A DNA stretch of 64,000 nucleotides, taken from Psychrobacter sp. M13 (lineage in GTDB: Bacteria > Pseudomonadota > Gammaproteobacteria > Pseudomonadales > Moraxellaceae). This document shows, piece by piece, positions 1-8,170 of the stretch. Under the pieces are notes generated by a model. That model had not been told where the DNA came from. It saw only the letters and a list, made by a program, of their open reading frames with translations, and searched no databases. The first letter of the stretch is position 1; each line of letters opens with the position of its first letter. Location: positions 1,364,001 to 1,428,000 of the forward strand of contig NZ_CP132194.1 in NCBI RefSeq assembly GCF_030718935.1, in the 5' to 3' direction. A program made the position numbers and the translations under genes.

Positions 1-158
1 TACGCGCTATCTTTAAAAAATCAACCTTACTACCAACGCTTAGCGAAGATGATTTTGCAGCTTGCAATATAGACCCACAAGCACGTCCAGAGACATTAAG
101 CGTGAGTGACTTTGTGGCCTTGAGCAATCAGGCTAAGTCGGTCGAGATAGTAGAGTAA
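1..158 (+). CDS. rsmA: 16S rRNA dimethyladenosine transferase, C-terminal end (partial)
   Basis: Only the last 51 codons are inside the window; the reading frame is open from base 3 and stops with TAA at 156-158. The fragment has the pattern seen at the end of RsmA/KsgA: a basic start (RAIFKK), then a segment with [10 protein letters not shown] and a final DFVALSNQ helix. RsmA dimethylates two adjacent adenosines near the 3' end of 16S rRNA. The next gene is apaH, which follows rsmA in many gamma-proteobacteria (often with apaG between them, absent here), and this supports the call. The catalytic domain lies outside the window. Confidence 0.8.
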   Translation, partial: RAIFKKSTLLPTLSEDDFAACNIDPQARPETLSVSDFVALSNQAKSVEIVE

Positions 159-190
159 TTTTAACTATAATAAATAATTTTTGAGGTTTT

Positions 191-1027
191 ATGAGTTTTC
201 GCCATCAGTATGTCATTGGTGATTTGCAAGGTTGCTACGGCGCTTTTGAACAACTGCTTAAAACTTTAGACTTCGATCCCAAGCAAGATAAACTATGGTT
301 TGCAGGTGACTTAGTCGCTCGCGGTGAGGACTCACTAAATACTTTACGCGATGTCAAAAAGTTATGTGAGAGTGGTGCCGCTGCCACAGTGCTTGGCAAT
401 CATGATTTAAACTTGCTTGCGGTCTGGCTTGGTGCGACTAATATTAAGAAAAAGGATAAAACCGCGCCTATATTTGCCGCAGATGATTGCGATGAGCTAT
501 TGAACTGGTTACGTTATCAGCCGATTTTGGCCTATCCTGATGCGCATACGGTACTTGTGCACGCAGGTATTCCGCCGCATTGGACTATTAAGCAAGCAGA
601 GGGCTATGCCCAGCAATTACAAGCCCAGCTTCGAGGTAGTATCACGCAGCTCAAGCGCTTGTTGCCCAATCTTTATAGTAAGAGGGCGGACGAGTGGAAT
701 GACGATATCCATGGCTATACTAAGATGCGTGCTATCGCCAATTACTTTACCCGTATGCGTTTATGTCAGCAGGATGGCATGCTGGAATTTAGCTTTACAG
801 GGAGTCTTGATGAGCCGATGTTAAATGGCTATCTACCTTGGTTTGCTTGGCAAGTCCCGCGTGAGCGTAAGATACTGTTTGGACATTGGGCAGCGCTAAA
901 AGGCAATGTCGATCTGCCTCATGCGCGTGCATTAGATGGTGGCTGCGTTTGGGGTAATGACCTATTAGCTTATCGGTTAATTGATGGACAAGTCATTAGA
1001 TCAAGCGCCCATTGTCCAAAATCGTAA
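191..1027 (+). CDS. apaH: Symmetrical bis(5'-nucleosyl)-tetraphosphatase (Ap4A hydrolase)
   Basis: ApaH splits diadenosine tetraphosphate into two ADP and so limits dinucleotide alarmones and the Np4 RNA caps made from them. The 278-residue protein has the calcineurin-like metallophosphoesterase blocks in order: GDLQGC at residues 10-15, GDLVARG at 39-45, GNHD at 69-72 and VHAG near 123-126, followed by the family's C-terminal FGHWA and ALDGGCVWG motifs. Length is normal for ApaH. The ATG is preceded by a GAGG ribosome site 6 bases upstream. It starts 32 bases after rsmA and is probably co-transcribed with it. A strong terminator follows at about 1121-1160. Confidence 0.97.
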   Translation: MSFRHQYVIGDLQGCYGAFEQLLKTLDFDPKQDKLWFAGDLVARGEDSLNTLRDVKKLCESGAAATVLGNHDLNLLAVWLGATNIKKKDKTAPIFAADDCDELLNWLRYQPILAYPDAHTVLVHAGIPPHWTIKQAEGYAQQLQAQLRGSITQLKRLLPNLYSKRADEWNDDIHGYTKMRAIANYFTRMRLCQQDGMLEFSFTGSLDEPMLNGYLPWFAWQVPRERKILFGHWAALKGNVDLPHARALDGGCVWGNDLLAYRLIDGQVIRSSAHCPKS

Positions 1028-1120
1028 CCGTTAGACAATGCTAGTGGCATCAGACTAGTTCTATTAAATTTTGTCCACATCGGATTCTGTTTGTACCAAA
1101 TTTTGTTAACAACGGTAGTG

Positions 1121-1160
1121 ACCGCCATAAACTTATCTAGGGTAGTTTAGGCGGTTTTTT
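1121..1160 (+). terminator. Intrinsic terminator of apaH, overlapping the convergent gene
   Basis: ACCGCC-A-TAAACT (1121-1133) pairs with AGTTTAGGCGGT (1144-1155) around a ten-base loop and is followed by a T-run (1155-1160). The right arm lies inside the last codons of the convergent gene that ends at 1137, so the same DNA encodes its Lys/Pro-rich C-terminus. Confidence 0.85.
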
Positions 1161-3605
1161 AGGTTTTGGTAGGGGTGTTTTGGCATCACCGCTTGCTTTT
1201 TTCTCAGGATTCGTCGGATTATTTAAGTGGTCTTCGGCATCTAAGGTTTTGGTAGCTTGATTATATTGGATATCACTGGTAAAGGGTGTGCTGGTTAGCT
1301 CTTCATCTATTAGGCCGTCATCTAAGTTCACAACCTTTTTGGATGCTTTGGTTGCTTGCGTGCTAGCACTATTATTTACTGATCCAGTATCAATACCACT
1401 GTCAACGCCAGTATCAACATCAGTATCATAATTAATATCAGTATTTAGCGTACTACCATTAGCGACCACTTGCACGATTTCAGGTGGTATTTTGACATCA
1501 GATAAGCGCCTCATAACATAGTTACTTGGAATCGCTTTACCGCTTTTTTGTGCAGAATTATCCTCAAATATCATATGGCCCTGGCTGTCTATTTTCGCAT
1601 ACTGCATAGGCTTATCACGTGGCCAAAAAAAGTCTGAGGGATGACTAAAGATGTGCCCAATCACTAATTTGGTTAAGCGTCCCCATTCAAAGAAGCGTAC
1701 TTCTTTTGAGCGTAGCGCGACAAATAAGGCTAATGAAAAGCTAACCATTAAATTGACTATACCGATTAAAGCCACGCCTAATACTGATAATAGTAATAAA
1801 TGCCAGCTCATATCTGATGCTGATATATTGAATAAGCCATGAGCAAGATTCGCCGAAGCGAAGGCAATATGGCGAATGTCAATGGGCAAGCCGAATATAT
1901 AGCCAATGGTCGCCGTGCTTCCTAAAAACACACCAAATAAGAAATTACCCATAATCGCGCCAAGATTCGCTTCTACAAAGCCGCCTAAGCGCTGTAACCA
2001 TGATTTGGGCAGCAGATATTGCAAGAGCCAATGCCGACGAATACGAGCGCCAATCTGATTATAAACGGCCAAATTATCATAGTAGCCTGCAATCAAGCCT
2101 GATAAAAATAGATAAACACCAGCGATAGCCGCATGCGGTAGAGCCAGCGAGCGAAACGGGTCTAAATCATGTAGCAGGTGCACCGCCTTTCTGGTGTCAA
2201 TCATTGATTCGCCAGTATATTGTAGCCAGACAAATGAGATAATTAAGGCGACAGGGATGGCGAGCATGACATTACCCATAATCGCGATAAACTGTGTACG
2301 CATAATATCGACGACCAGCTCAGACAGCTTGGTAAGCTGATGGGATTTTTTGCCTGAGCTGTCTGAAATAGTAGAGGCGATCGCAGCCGCTGTCATTGCC
2401 GGCTGCTTAGTGGCTACTGTGCCATGTACCACATGAATAAAGACAAAGCCCAAGCCATAAATCATACTATTAATAAAAGCGCGACCTATAGGTGCGAGTG
2501 CTAAGTGATAGGCCAGTATCTTAATAGTAGCCATAAAGGCAATGATAAAGCCACCGATTGAGGCTTTTTTGAACATCTTTTGATAGCCTGATTTATCGGT
2601 GCTGATGTAATGTTCACCAACGCGGCTAGCATTCTCAGTGACTTTGCGCGAGAGTAGCTTGGTACTATTATCAATCAAATAGCCTATGCTATAGCGATTA
2701 TTAGCCGTAGTAATCAAGGTCTCAATCAGCTCAATAATGGCCTTATCGCGCTTACTACGATCATCGGTTACCAGCTCCGCCAGGATACGTACCCGCCGCA
2801 AGCTTTGATCAAGACGTAGCATCATATTGGTTAAGTGAATGGAGATACCTGTCTTATAGATACGTTTACGTATAGTAGCGACGATATCTTCACACTGCTC
2901 GAGCATCACAAGTAAGGGTGCTGGATTGACCGCTTGTTCAGGAGTAATATCCGTTAAGGTATCTAGCTCATGCGCTTGACGGTATTGATTCACAAACAGC
3001 ACCGCTTCTTGATTTTGCGCGACAAAAGCGGCTGAATAGTTCAATATCTCAGGATACGATTCCATCAAATCAGGATGTAGACCTATACCGCTGATGCGAT
3101 AAGATAAAATAACAATAGCGTTTAAGATGCTGTTTTTGGCAGTAGCGACCAAAGTTAGATGGTCCTCTTTAACTTTTAATAAACTAACCAGCGTATCCCA
3201 TTTATCTTTTTCTATATTAGCCAGCCAGCGTTCATCTTGCGGCTTATCGAATAAATAACCTACCAGCTCAACGACAGATTCTTCTTGGGGCAATAAGGGC
3301 AAAAATCGATGACCAATCAGGCGGCGTAAGCTACTAAAAAAGCCTTGATCCGACATGATCCCTGTATCAGTGTAGAGCGCGATTTGACGTAAATTTATAA
3401 TCAGCTTTAATACAAAGCTGGCAAGCCCATCGCCATATTCAGGATGCAGACGCAAAATATCAATAAGCTCTTGCAGCTTTTTATTGGCAAGTGCAGGCTC
3501 TTTTTCTCCTGCACGCAATTCATCGACCAAACGCTTGAGAACCGACGCGTCGGGAACCTCGCTTAGCGCAGTAATCTGCTGCAAAATGCGCTTTATCTCT
3601 GACAC
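1137..3605 (-). CDS. Multi-span membrane protein of the 'site-specific recombinase' (Gcr/SpecificRecomb) family
   Basis: The 822-residue product matches the family historically called site-specific recombinase (Neisseria Gcr). The N-terminal half is a helical soluble region. From about residue 350 to 670 there are several hydrophobic membrane-length segments (e.g. IGGFIIAFMATIKILAYHL, LAIPVALIISFVWL, GVYLFLSGLIAGYY). I see no catalytic Ser or Tyr recombinase motif, so the family name should not be read as a function. The C-terminal tail of about 110 residues is low-complexity with Asp/Thr/Ser repeats (DTDVDTGVDSG) and ends in PKPKKPPKLP. The start is set at GTG 3605, with AAGGG six bases upstream; the frame also opens at a TTG at 3635. 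Role unknown. Confidence 0.75.
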   Translation of the reverse strand: MSEIKRILQQITALSEVPDASVLKRLVDELRAGEKEPALANKKLQELIDILRLHPEYGDGLASFVLKLIINLRQIALYTDTGIMSDQGFFSSLRRLIGHRFLPLLPQEESVVELVGYLFDKPQDERWLANIEKDKWDTLVSLLKVKEDHLTLVATAKNSILNAIVILSYRISGIGLHPDLMESYPEILNYSAAFVAQNQEAVLFVNQYRQAHELDTLTDITPEQAVNPAPLLVMLEQCEDIVATIRKRIYKTGISIHLTNMMLRLDQSLRRVRILAELVTDDRSKRDKAIIELIETLITTANNRYSIGYLIDNSTKLLSRKVTENASRVGEHYISTDKSGYQKMFKKASIGGFIIAFMATIKILAYHLALAPIGRAFINSMIYGLGFVFIHVVHGTVATKQPAMTAAAIASTISDSSGKKSHQLTKLSELVVDIMRTQFIAIMGNVMLAIPVALIISFVWLQYTGESMIDTRKAVHLLHDLDPFRSLALPHAAIAGVYLFLSGLIAGYYDNLAVYNQIGARIRRHWLLQYLLPKSWLQRLGGFVEANLGAIMGNFLFGVFLGSTATIGYIFGLPIDIRHIAFASANLAHGLFNISASDMSWHLLLLSVLGVALIGIVNLMVSFSLALFVALRSKEVRFFEWGRLTKLVIGHIFSHPSDFFWPRDKPMQYAKIDSQGHMIFEDNSAQKSGKAIPSNYVMRRLSDVKIPPEIVQVVANGSTLNTDINYDTDVDTGVDSGIDTGSVNNSASTQATKASKKVVNLDDGLIDEELTSTPFTSDIQYNQATKTLDAEDHLNNPTNPEKKASGDAKTPLPKPKKPPKLP

Positions 3606-3751
3606 AGTAGACCCTTTATCGTAGTTATATTGCAAGAGTTATCCAACGTTTCACGCCTCAATAGGTAGCAACACTATTGGCATCATTTTAATCTGAATAA
3701 GACAGTTATAGTCAATTATTTTGTTAGTAGTTGTTTTGATTGCAGGCAAAT

Positions 3752-3780
3752 AAAAAGGACAGTATCAAACTGTCCTTTTT
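3752..3780 (-). terminator. Intrinsic terminator downstream of acyl-CoA dehydrogenase gene
   Basis: A 12-bp perfect stem (AAAAAGGACAGT / ACTGTCCTTTTT) has a five-base loop. The A-run on the + strand gives the U-tract on the minus-strand transcript. It lies about 50 bases downstream of the gene ending at 3831 and upstream of the gene starting at 3605. Confidence 0.85.
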
Positions 3781-3830
3781 ATTTTAATAAGTTTTACAGA
3801 CTAAAGGCTATTATTGACTGACAGCAACTC

Positions 3831-5615
3831 TTAGCTAACAGCAACGTTAAAATAATCCAAATCAAAGTTCATCATCGGATCACTACCAGCTTGTACCATC
3901 TGCGCATGGGCATCGATACGTGGCAAGATACGACCGACAAAATAATCAGCAAGCTTGGCCTTATCAGTATAGAACTTATCTTGCTGGCCATCAGCTGCTT
4001 CTACCATCATTGCAAACATGTATGAGTAGCATAAGTAGCCAACAGCGTGCATATAGTCAACCGCACAACCATTGATTTCATTCTTGCGATCTTGAATATT
4101 CGCCAGCACCGTTTTGGTCAAGGCTTCAACCGTATCAGCTGCACCCAAAGTCGCTTGTTTGATACCATGCTCAGCGCTCATTGACGCCACATAATCACGA
4201 ATCTCGGCTAGGAAGTTATCAATATATTTGCCGCCGTTACGGGCAACCTTACGTCCTAGTAGATCGAGTGCTTGAATACCGTTGGCACCTTCATAAATCT
4301 GCGCAATGCGAGTATCACGAACGATCTGCTCCATACCCCATTCACGTACATAGCCATGACCACCGAAGACTTGCTGGCAATCAACGGTCGCCTCAAGCGC
4401 TTTATCAGTCAAGAAGGCTTTAGCGATTGGGGTCAATAAAGCAACACGAGCAGCGGCAGCTTGTGCAACATCAGGATCGGCACTGAATTTTTCGAGATCA
4501 AGCTGCTGAGCGACATACATAGCAAAGCAGCGCGAAGCTTCACTATTAGCCTTAGCATTCAATAGCATACGGCGTACATCGGCATGATGAATAATAGCAT
4601 CGGCAGGCTTTTCTGGACTCTGTAATTGCGTATCGCTACGACCTTGCGCGCGATCAAGGGCATAAGCGGCGGCGTTTTGATAAGCCAGCTCAGAGCCACC
4701 AAGGCCTTGTAGACCCATAGTGACGCGCTCATAGTTCATCATAATAAACATAGAAGATAGACCAGTATTTTCAGCACCGATCATCCAGCCACGAGCACCA
4801 TCAAAGTTCATCACACAAGTCGCTGACGCTTTGATACCCATTTTATGCTCAATAGAGCCCACGGCTAAAGTATTACGCTCGCCTAAACTACCATCATCAT
4901 TGACCAAGAATTTAGGCACAACGAATAAAGAAATCCCCTTTGAGCCAACAGGGGCGTCAGGCGTCTTGGCTAGTACTAAATGAATGATATTATCAGTTAG
5001 ATCATGCTCGCCGCCTGTGATAAAAATCTTAGTGCCTGAGATGTTATAGCTGCCATCATCATTTGGCTCAGCTTTGGTCTTAATAATACCCAAATCTGTA
5101 CCGGCATGAGGTTCAGTCAAACACATCGTGCCTGACCAGTCGCCTGAGTACATTTTTTCTAAATAGATTTGTTTGATTTCATCAGAGGCCGCCGCATTCA
5201 TACATAAGGTTGCGCCAACCGTCAGATTGGGATATAACGCAAAAGACTGATTGGTGGTAAACAGCATCTCTTCGGTCAGCATAGTGACCATTTTAGGGAA
5301 GCCTTGACCACCGTACTCAGGATTGCCGCCCAAGCCGACCCAACCTGATTCAGCGTATTGCTTATAGGCTTCTTTAAAACCACTAGGGGTAGTAACTACG
5401 CCATCACCCTGAAAGGTTGCGCCTTCCTCATCACCACTACGGTTGATAGGTAATAAGACATTCTTAGATAATTTGGCCATTTCTTCTAAGATCATATCGA
5501 CGGTTTCCATGTCAACATGAGCTAAGCTTTCGTTATTCTGCCAAAGCTCATGAGCCTTGAATACATCGTTTAAGATAAAGCGCATATCATTAAGAGGAGC
5601 ATTATAAACTGACAT
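3831..5615 (-). CDS. Acyl-CoA dehydrogenase, long DmdC-like type (copy 1)
   Basis: This is a flavoprotein that would oxidise an acyl-CoA to the 2,3-enoyl-CoA in beta-oxidation or a related pathway. The 594 residues exceed the 380-400 of ordinary acyl-CoA dehydrogenases. They fit the long type with an extra N-terminal segment and C-terminal domain (the 3-methylmercaptopropionyl-CoA dehydrogenase/DmdC superfamily). Visible blocks are MCLTEPHAGTDLG at 164-176, GGHGY at 418-422 and YEGANGIQ from 441, where Glu442 sits at the usual catalytic base position of this subfamily. The start ATG has AAGGA upstream. It is followed on the same strand by a terminator and preceded by paralogue 6037-7830. Substrate chain length cannot be read from sequence. 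Confidence 0.92.
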   Translation of the reverse strand: MSVYNAPLNDMRFILNDVFKAHELWQNNESLAHVDMETVDMILEEMAKLSKNVLLPINRSGDEEGATFQGDGVVTTPSGFKEAYKQYAESGWVGLGGNPEYGGQGFPKMVTMLTEEMLFTTNQSFALYPNLTVGATLCMNAAASDEIKQIYLEKMYSGDWSGTMCLTEPHAGTDLGIIKTKAEPNDDGSYNISGTKIFITGGEHDLTDNIIHLVLAKTPDAPVGSKGISLFVVPKFLVNDDGSLGERNTLAVGSIEHKMGIKASATCVMNFDGARGWMIGAENTGLSSMFIMMNYERVTMGLQGLGGSELAYQNAAAYALDRAQGRSDTQLQSPEKPADAIIHHADVRRMLLNAKANSEASRCFAMYVAQQLDLEKFSADPDVAQAAAARVALLTPIAKAFLTDKALEATVDCQQVFGGHGYVREWGMEQIVRDTRIAQIYEGANGIQALDLLGRKVARNGGKYIDNFLAEIRDYVASMSAEHGIKQATLGAADTVEALTKTVLANIQDRKNEINGCAVDYMHAVGYLCYSYMFAMMVEAADGQQDKFYTDKAKLADYFVGRILPRIDAHAQMVQAGSDPMMNFDLDYFNVAVS

Positions 5616-5640
5616 AAAAAATCCTTTTTGTTGGTATTAG

Positions 5641-5706
5641 TAGGGCGTATTGAACATTCACAAATAGTCTCTGTCAGTGCCACGGTCGAATGTTCAATAC
5701 GCCCTA
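5641..5706. repeat. 19-bp perfect inverted repeat with 28-base spacer, in the leader of the acyl-CoA dehydrogenase gene
   Basis: TAGGGCGTATTGAACATTC (5641-5659) is exactly repeated in inverse orientation at 5688-5706. The outer TAGGGCG resembles the TAGGGTGC ends of the repeat at 61449-61516, suggesting related dispersed palindromic elements. It lies about 25 bases upstream of the start codon at 5615 and would sit in the 5' leader or promoter of that gene. Confidence 0.85.
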
Positions 5707-6036
5707 TATATTCTGTTATGTATAAGCTAAATAATAGATGGTTAAAGTTTAGCAAATTAGCCGCCGAACTTGTGTAGCGGTTCGTGAATTATGCGTGTAC
5801 TAAAAGTTATCAGTAGCTCTTGAATTACGCAAAAATAAAGTATTTCTGTTTTTGTTGATTTAATGCCTGGACTTGTTTTATGCCAGTATCTTTTATTTTT
5901 AAATAGCGTAATAGCAAAATCGGCAACATACCTGAGTATATTGCCGATGGGTATATTGCTGATATATCTAAAACAGAACATTTAAAGCAATATATTCGTG
6001 CTTATCAATAGCTTTAAGCTATTGATATTTAAGCCA
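5707..6036. other. Intergenic AT-rich region without a convincing gene
   Basis: This separates the two acyl-CoA dehydrogenase genes. A 74-codon minus-strand frame (5757-5981) has no ribosome site and no family character, so I do not call it. A perfect 10-bp hairpin, TATCAATAGC/GCTATTGATA at 6003-6027, lies 10 bases downstream of the gene ending at 6037. It lacks a T-run, so it is at best a weak terminator or an mRNA 3'-end structure. Confidence 0.5.
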
Positions 6037-7830
6037 TTAAAACTCAAACTGCTCAACATCCATACTCATGTACGGCTCAACACCTGTCGCGATACGCTCA
6101 GCATAAGTAGAGGTACGCGGTAGCAGTTTTGCGAAAAAGAACTGTGCCGTCTTAACTTTGGCATCATAAAACGCTTTTTCGCTATTGCCGTTAGCAATCT
6201 CAGTTTGCGCAACTTTTGCCATACGAGCCCATAGATAAGCGAGAGTGACATAACCACTAAAGTACATATAATCGACCGCTGCACCGCCAACGGCTTCAGG
6301 ATTCTCTTCCGCTTGATTAGCGATGTCTGCGGTTAATTCGCTCCATTGCTCAAGGTGCTGCACAAGTGGCGCTGTAAACTGGCTCATTTGCTCATTGTTA
6401 TCGTTGTCTTCACAGAACTGCTCAATAACTTTGATAAAGTTAGCCAATAGCTTACCTTGTGAGTTCAGTACTTTACGACCGATTAGATCAAGGGATTGAA
6501 TCTGAGTAGTACCCTCATAGATGCAGGCAATCGTGGTATCACGAACGTTTTGCTCAAGACCATATTCAACACAATAACCGCTGCCACCTAATGCTTGCAC
6601 ACCATGATGCGCGGACTCAAGACCCGTTTCAGTCAAGAATGCTTTACCAATAGGGGTCAGTAATGACAACATTTGATTGGCGTATTCAAGCGCCTCGCCT
6701 TCACCTTTGGCAACGGTGTCAGCAAACTGCGACATATAGCAGATCAAAGCACGACCACCTTCAGCAAAGGCTTTGGTCGTCAGTAACATATCGCGAACCG
6801 CCGGATGGACGATGATAGGATCAGCTGCTTTATTAGGGAACTTAGCACCATCTAGCGAGCGAAAGGCTAAGCGCTCTTTGGCAAATGCCAATGCACCTTG
6901 AAAGGCAAACTGTGAGGCAGTAACCCCTTGAATAGCCGTGCCAATACGCGCCACATTCATAAAGGTGAACATACAGTTTAGACCACGGTTTTCTTCACCA
7001 ATTAAGTAGCCTGTTGCGCTATCATAATTAATAACACAAGTGGCTGAGGCTTTGATGCCCATTTTGTGCTCAATTGAACCACAAGAGACCGCATTGCGCT
7101 CGCCTAAGCTGCTGTCTTCATTGACCATAAACTTAGGAACAACGAATAGCGACAAGCCTTTAGTGCCCGCTGGAGCATCTGGTAGGCGCGCGAGTACGAT
7201 ATGAATGATGTTCTCAGACATATCATGCTCACCTGCTGAAATCCAAATCTTACCACCTGTAATGCTATAGCTACCATCGCCATTCGGCTCAGCTTTACTA
7301 CGTACTTGATTAAGGTCCGAGCCACACTGCGGCTCAGTTAAACACATAACACCAGACCAAACGCCTGCGACTAATTTAGGCAGATATTTTTGTTTTTGCG
7401 CGTCAGTGCCATGATGCTCAAGGGTCGAGATGCAGCCTTCTGAGAGTCCAGGATACATGCCAAATGACCAGTTCGCTGTACCCATAAACTCAGAAATAGC
7501 TGAGTTGAGTGACACCGGCATTGCTTGACCGCCAAATTCTTCTTCAGCTGTCAACGAGGTAAAGCCCAGCTCACAATACTGCTTATAAGCTTCTTTAAAA
7601 CCTTTGGGCGTTGTGACCACGCCATTATCGAAATGACAACCTTCTGCATCACCGCTTTGGTTGAGGGGTGATAATTCGTTCTCAGCAAAACTAGCAGCAG
7701 TTTCTAAGTAGCTGTCTACGATGTCCGACTCAATATGGGAAAAAGCATCGATAGATTGATAATGCGCTTCAGTATTTAGCAGTTCATGCATGACAAATTT
7801 CATATCACGTAAGGGCGCTTTATATTGCAT
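6037..7830 (-). CDS. Acyl-CoA dehydrogenase, long DmdC-like type (copy 2)
   Basis: This is a 597-residue paralogue of the neighbouring gene with the same architecture: N-terminal extension beginning MQYKAPLRDMKFVMHEL, flavin-binding region with MCLTEPQCGSDL, the IEHKMGIKASATC block, GGSGYC, and YEGTTQIQSLDLIGRK containing the likely catalytic Glu. The two proteins align over their whole length but differ at many positions, so this is an old duplication rather than a recent copy. The start ATG follows AGGA. Spacing of over 400 bases and the inverted repeat between the copies suggest separate promoters. It may use a different acyl chain length from copy 1 (inference). Confidence 0.92.
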   Translation of the reverse strand: MQYKAPLRDMKFVMHELLNTEAHYQSIDAFSHIESDIVDSYLETAASFAENELSPLNQSGDAEGCHFDNGVVTTPKGFKEAYKQYCELGFTSLTAEEEFGGQAMPVSLNSAISEFMGTANWSFGMYPGLSEGCISTLEHHGTDAQKQKYLPKLVAGVWSGVMCLTEPQCGSDLNQVRSKAEPNGDGSYSITGGKIWISAGEHDMSENIIHIVLARLPDAPAGTKGLSLFVVPKFMVNEDSSLGERNAVSCGSIEHKMGIKASATCVINYDSATGYLIGEENRGLNCMFTFMNVARIGTAIQGVTASQFAFQGALAFAKERLAFRSLDGAKFPNKAADPIIVHPAVRDMLLTTKAFAEGGRALICYMSQFADTVAKGEGEALEYANQMLSLLTPIGKAFLTETGLESAHHGVQALGGSGYCVEYGLEQNVRDTTIACIYEGTTQIQSLDLIGRKVLNSQGKLLANFIKVIEQFCEDNDNNEQMSQFTAPLVQHLEQWSELTADIANQAEENPEAVGGAAVDYMYFSGYVTLAYLWARMAKVAQTEIANGNSEKAFYDAKVKTAQFFFAKLLPRTSTYAERIATGVEPYMSMDVEQFEF

Positions 7831-8170
7831 GTTGTCCTATCCTTTATTGACTATATAATCGTATCGATAATTACGAAAAAGCTATCAGAAATCATTATTA
7901 TGATAATTAAACCAATAGCTTAAATTCGATACTTGGATATACGATTTACATTAAGAGTAATAAATACAGTGTAAAAGATAGGCGTTAACAGAGGATTTTA
8001 CAAGTTTGCAGATAATACTGATAAGTCATCAACCAAACTTGCATACTAATTATGGCGTGTACTGATAGTCACAGCTATTCGCGGGTAGTACAAAGGGATA
8101 GATGATTTAAGAGGTTTTTATAATGAACATAACTAATTTATAGATTGGTATAAGGAACTTAGAATTTAGG
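7831..8170. other. Intergenic region of 340 bases
   Basis: AT-rich, with no frame that looks coding. It must carry the promoter of the minus-strand gene starting at 7830 and the 3' end of the gene that stops at 8171. I see no strong hairpin terminator or recognisable operator. Confidence 0.4.

Noticed and set aside
5757..5981. 74-codon minus-strand frame between the two acyl-CoA dehydrogenases
   Set aside because: No ribosome site, no family character and AT-rich composition; more likely chance.
6003..6027. 10-bp hairpin after the second acyl-CoA dehydrogenase gene as an intrinsic terminator
   Set aside because: The stem is AT-rich and no T-run follows on the minus strand, so I only mention it as a structure.
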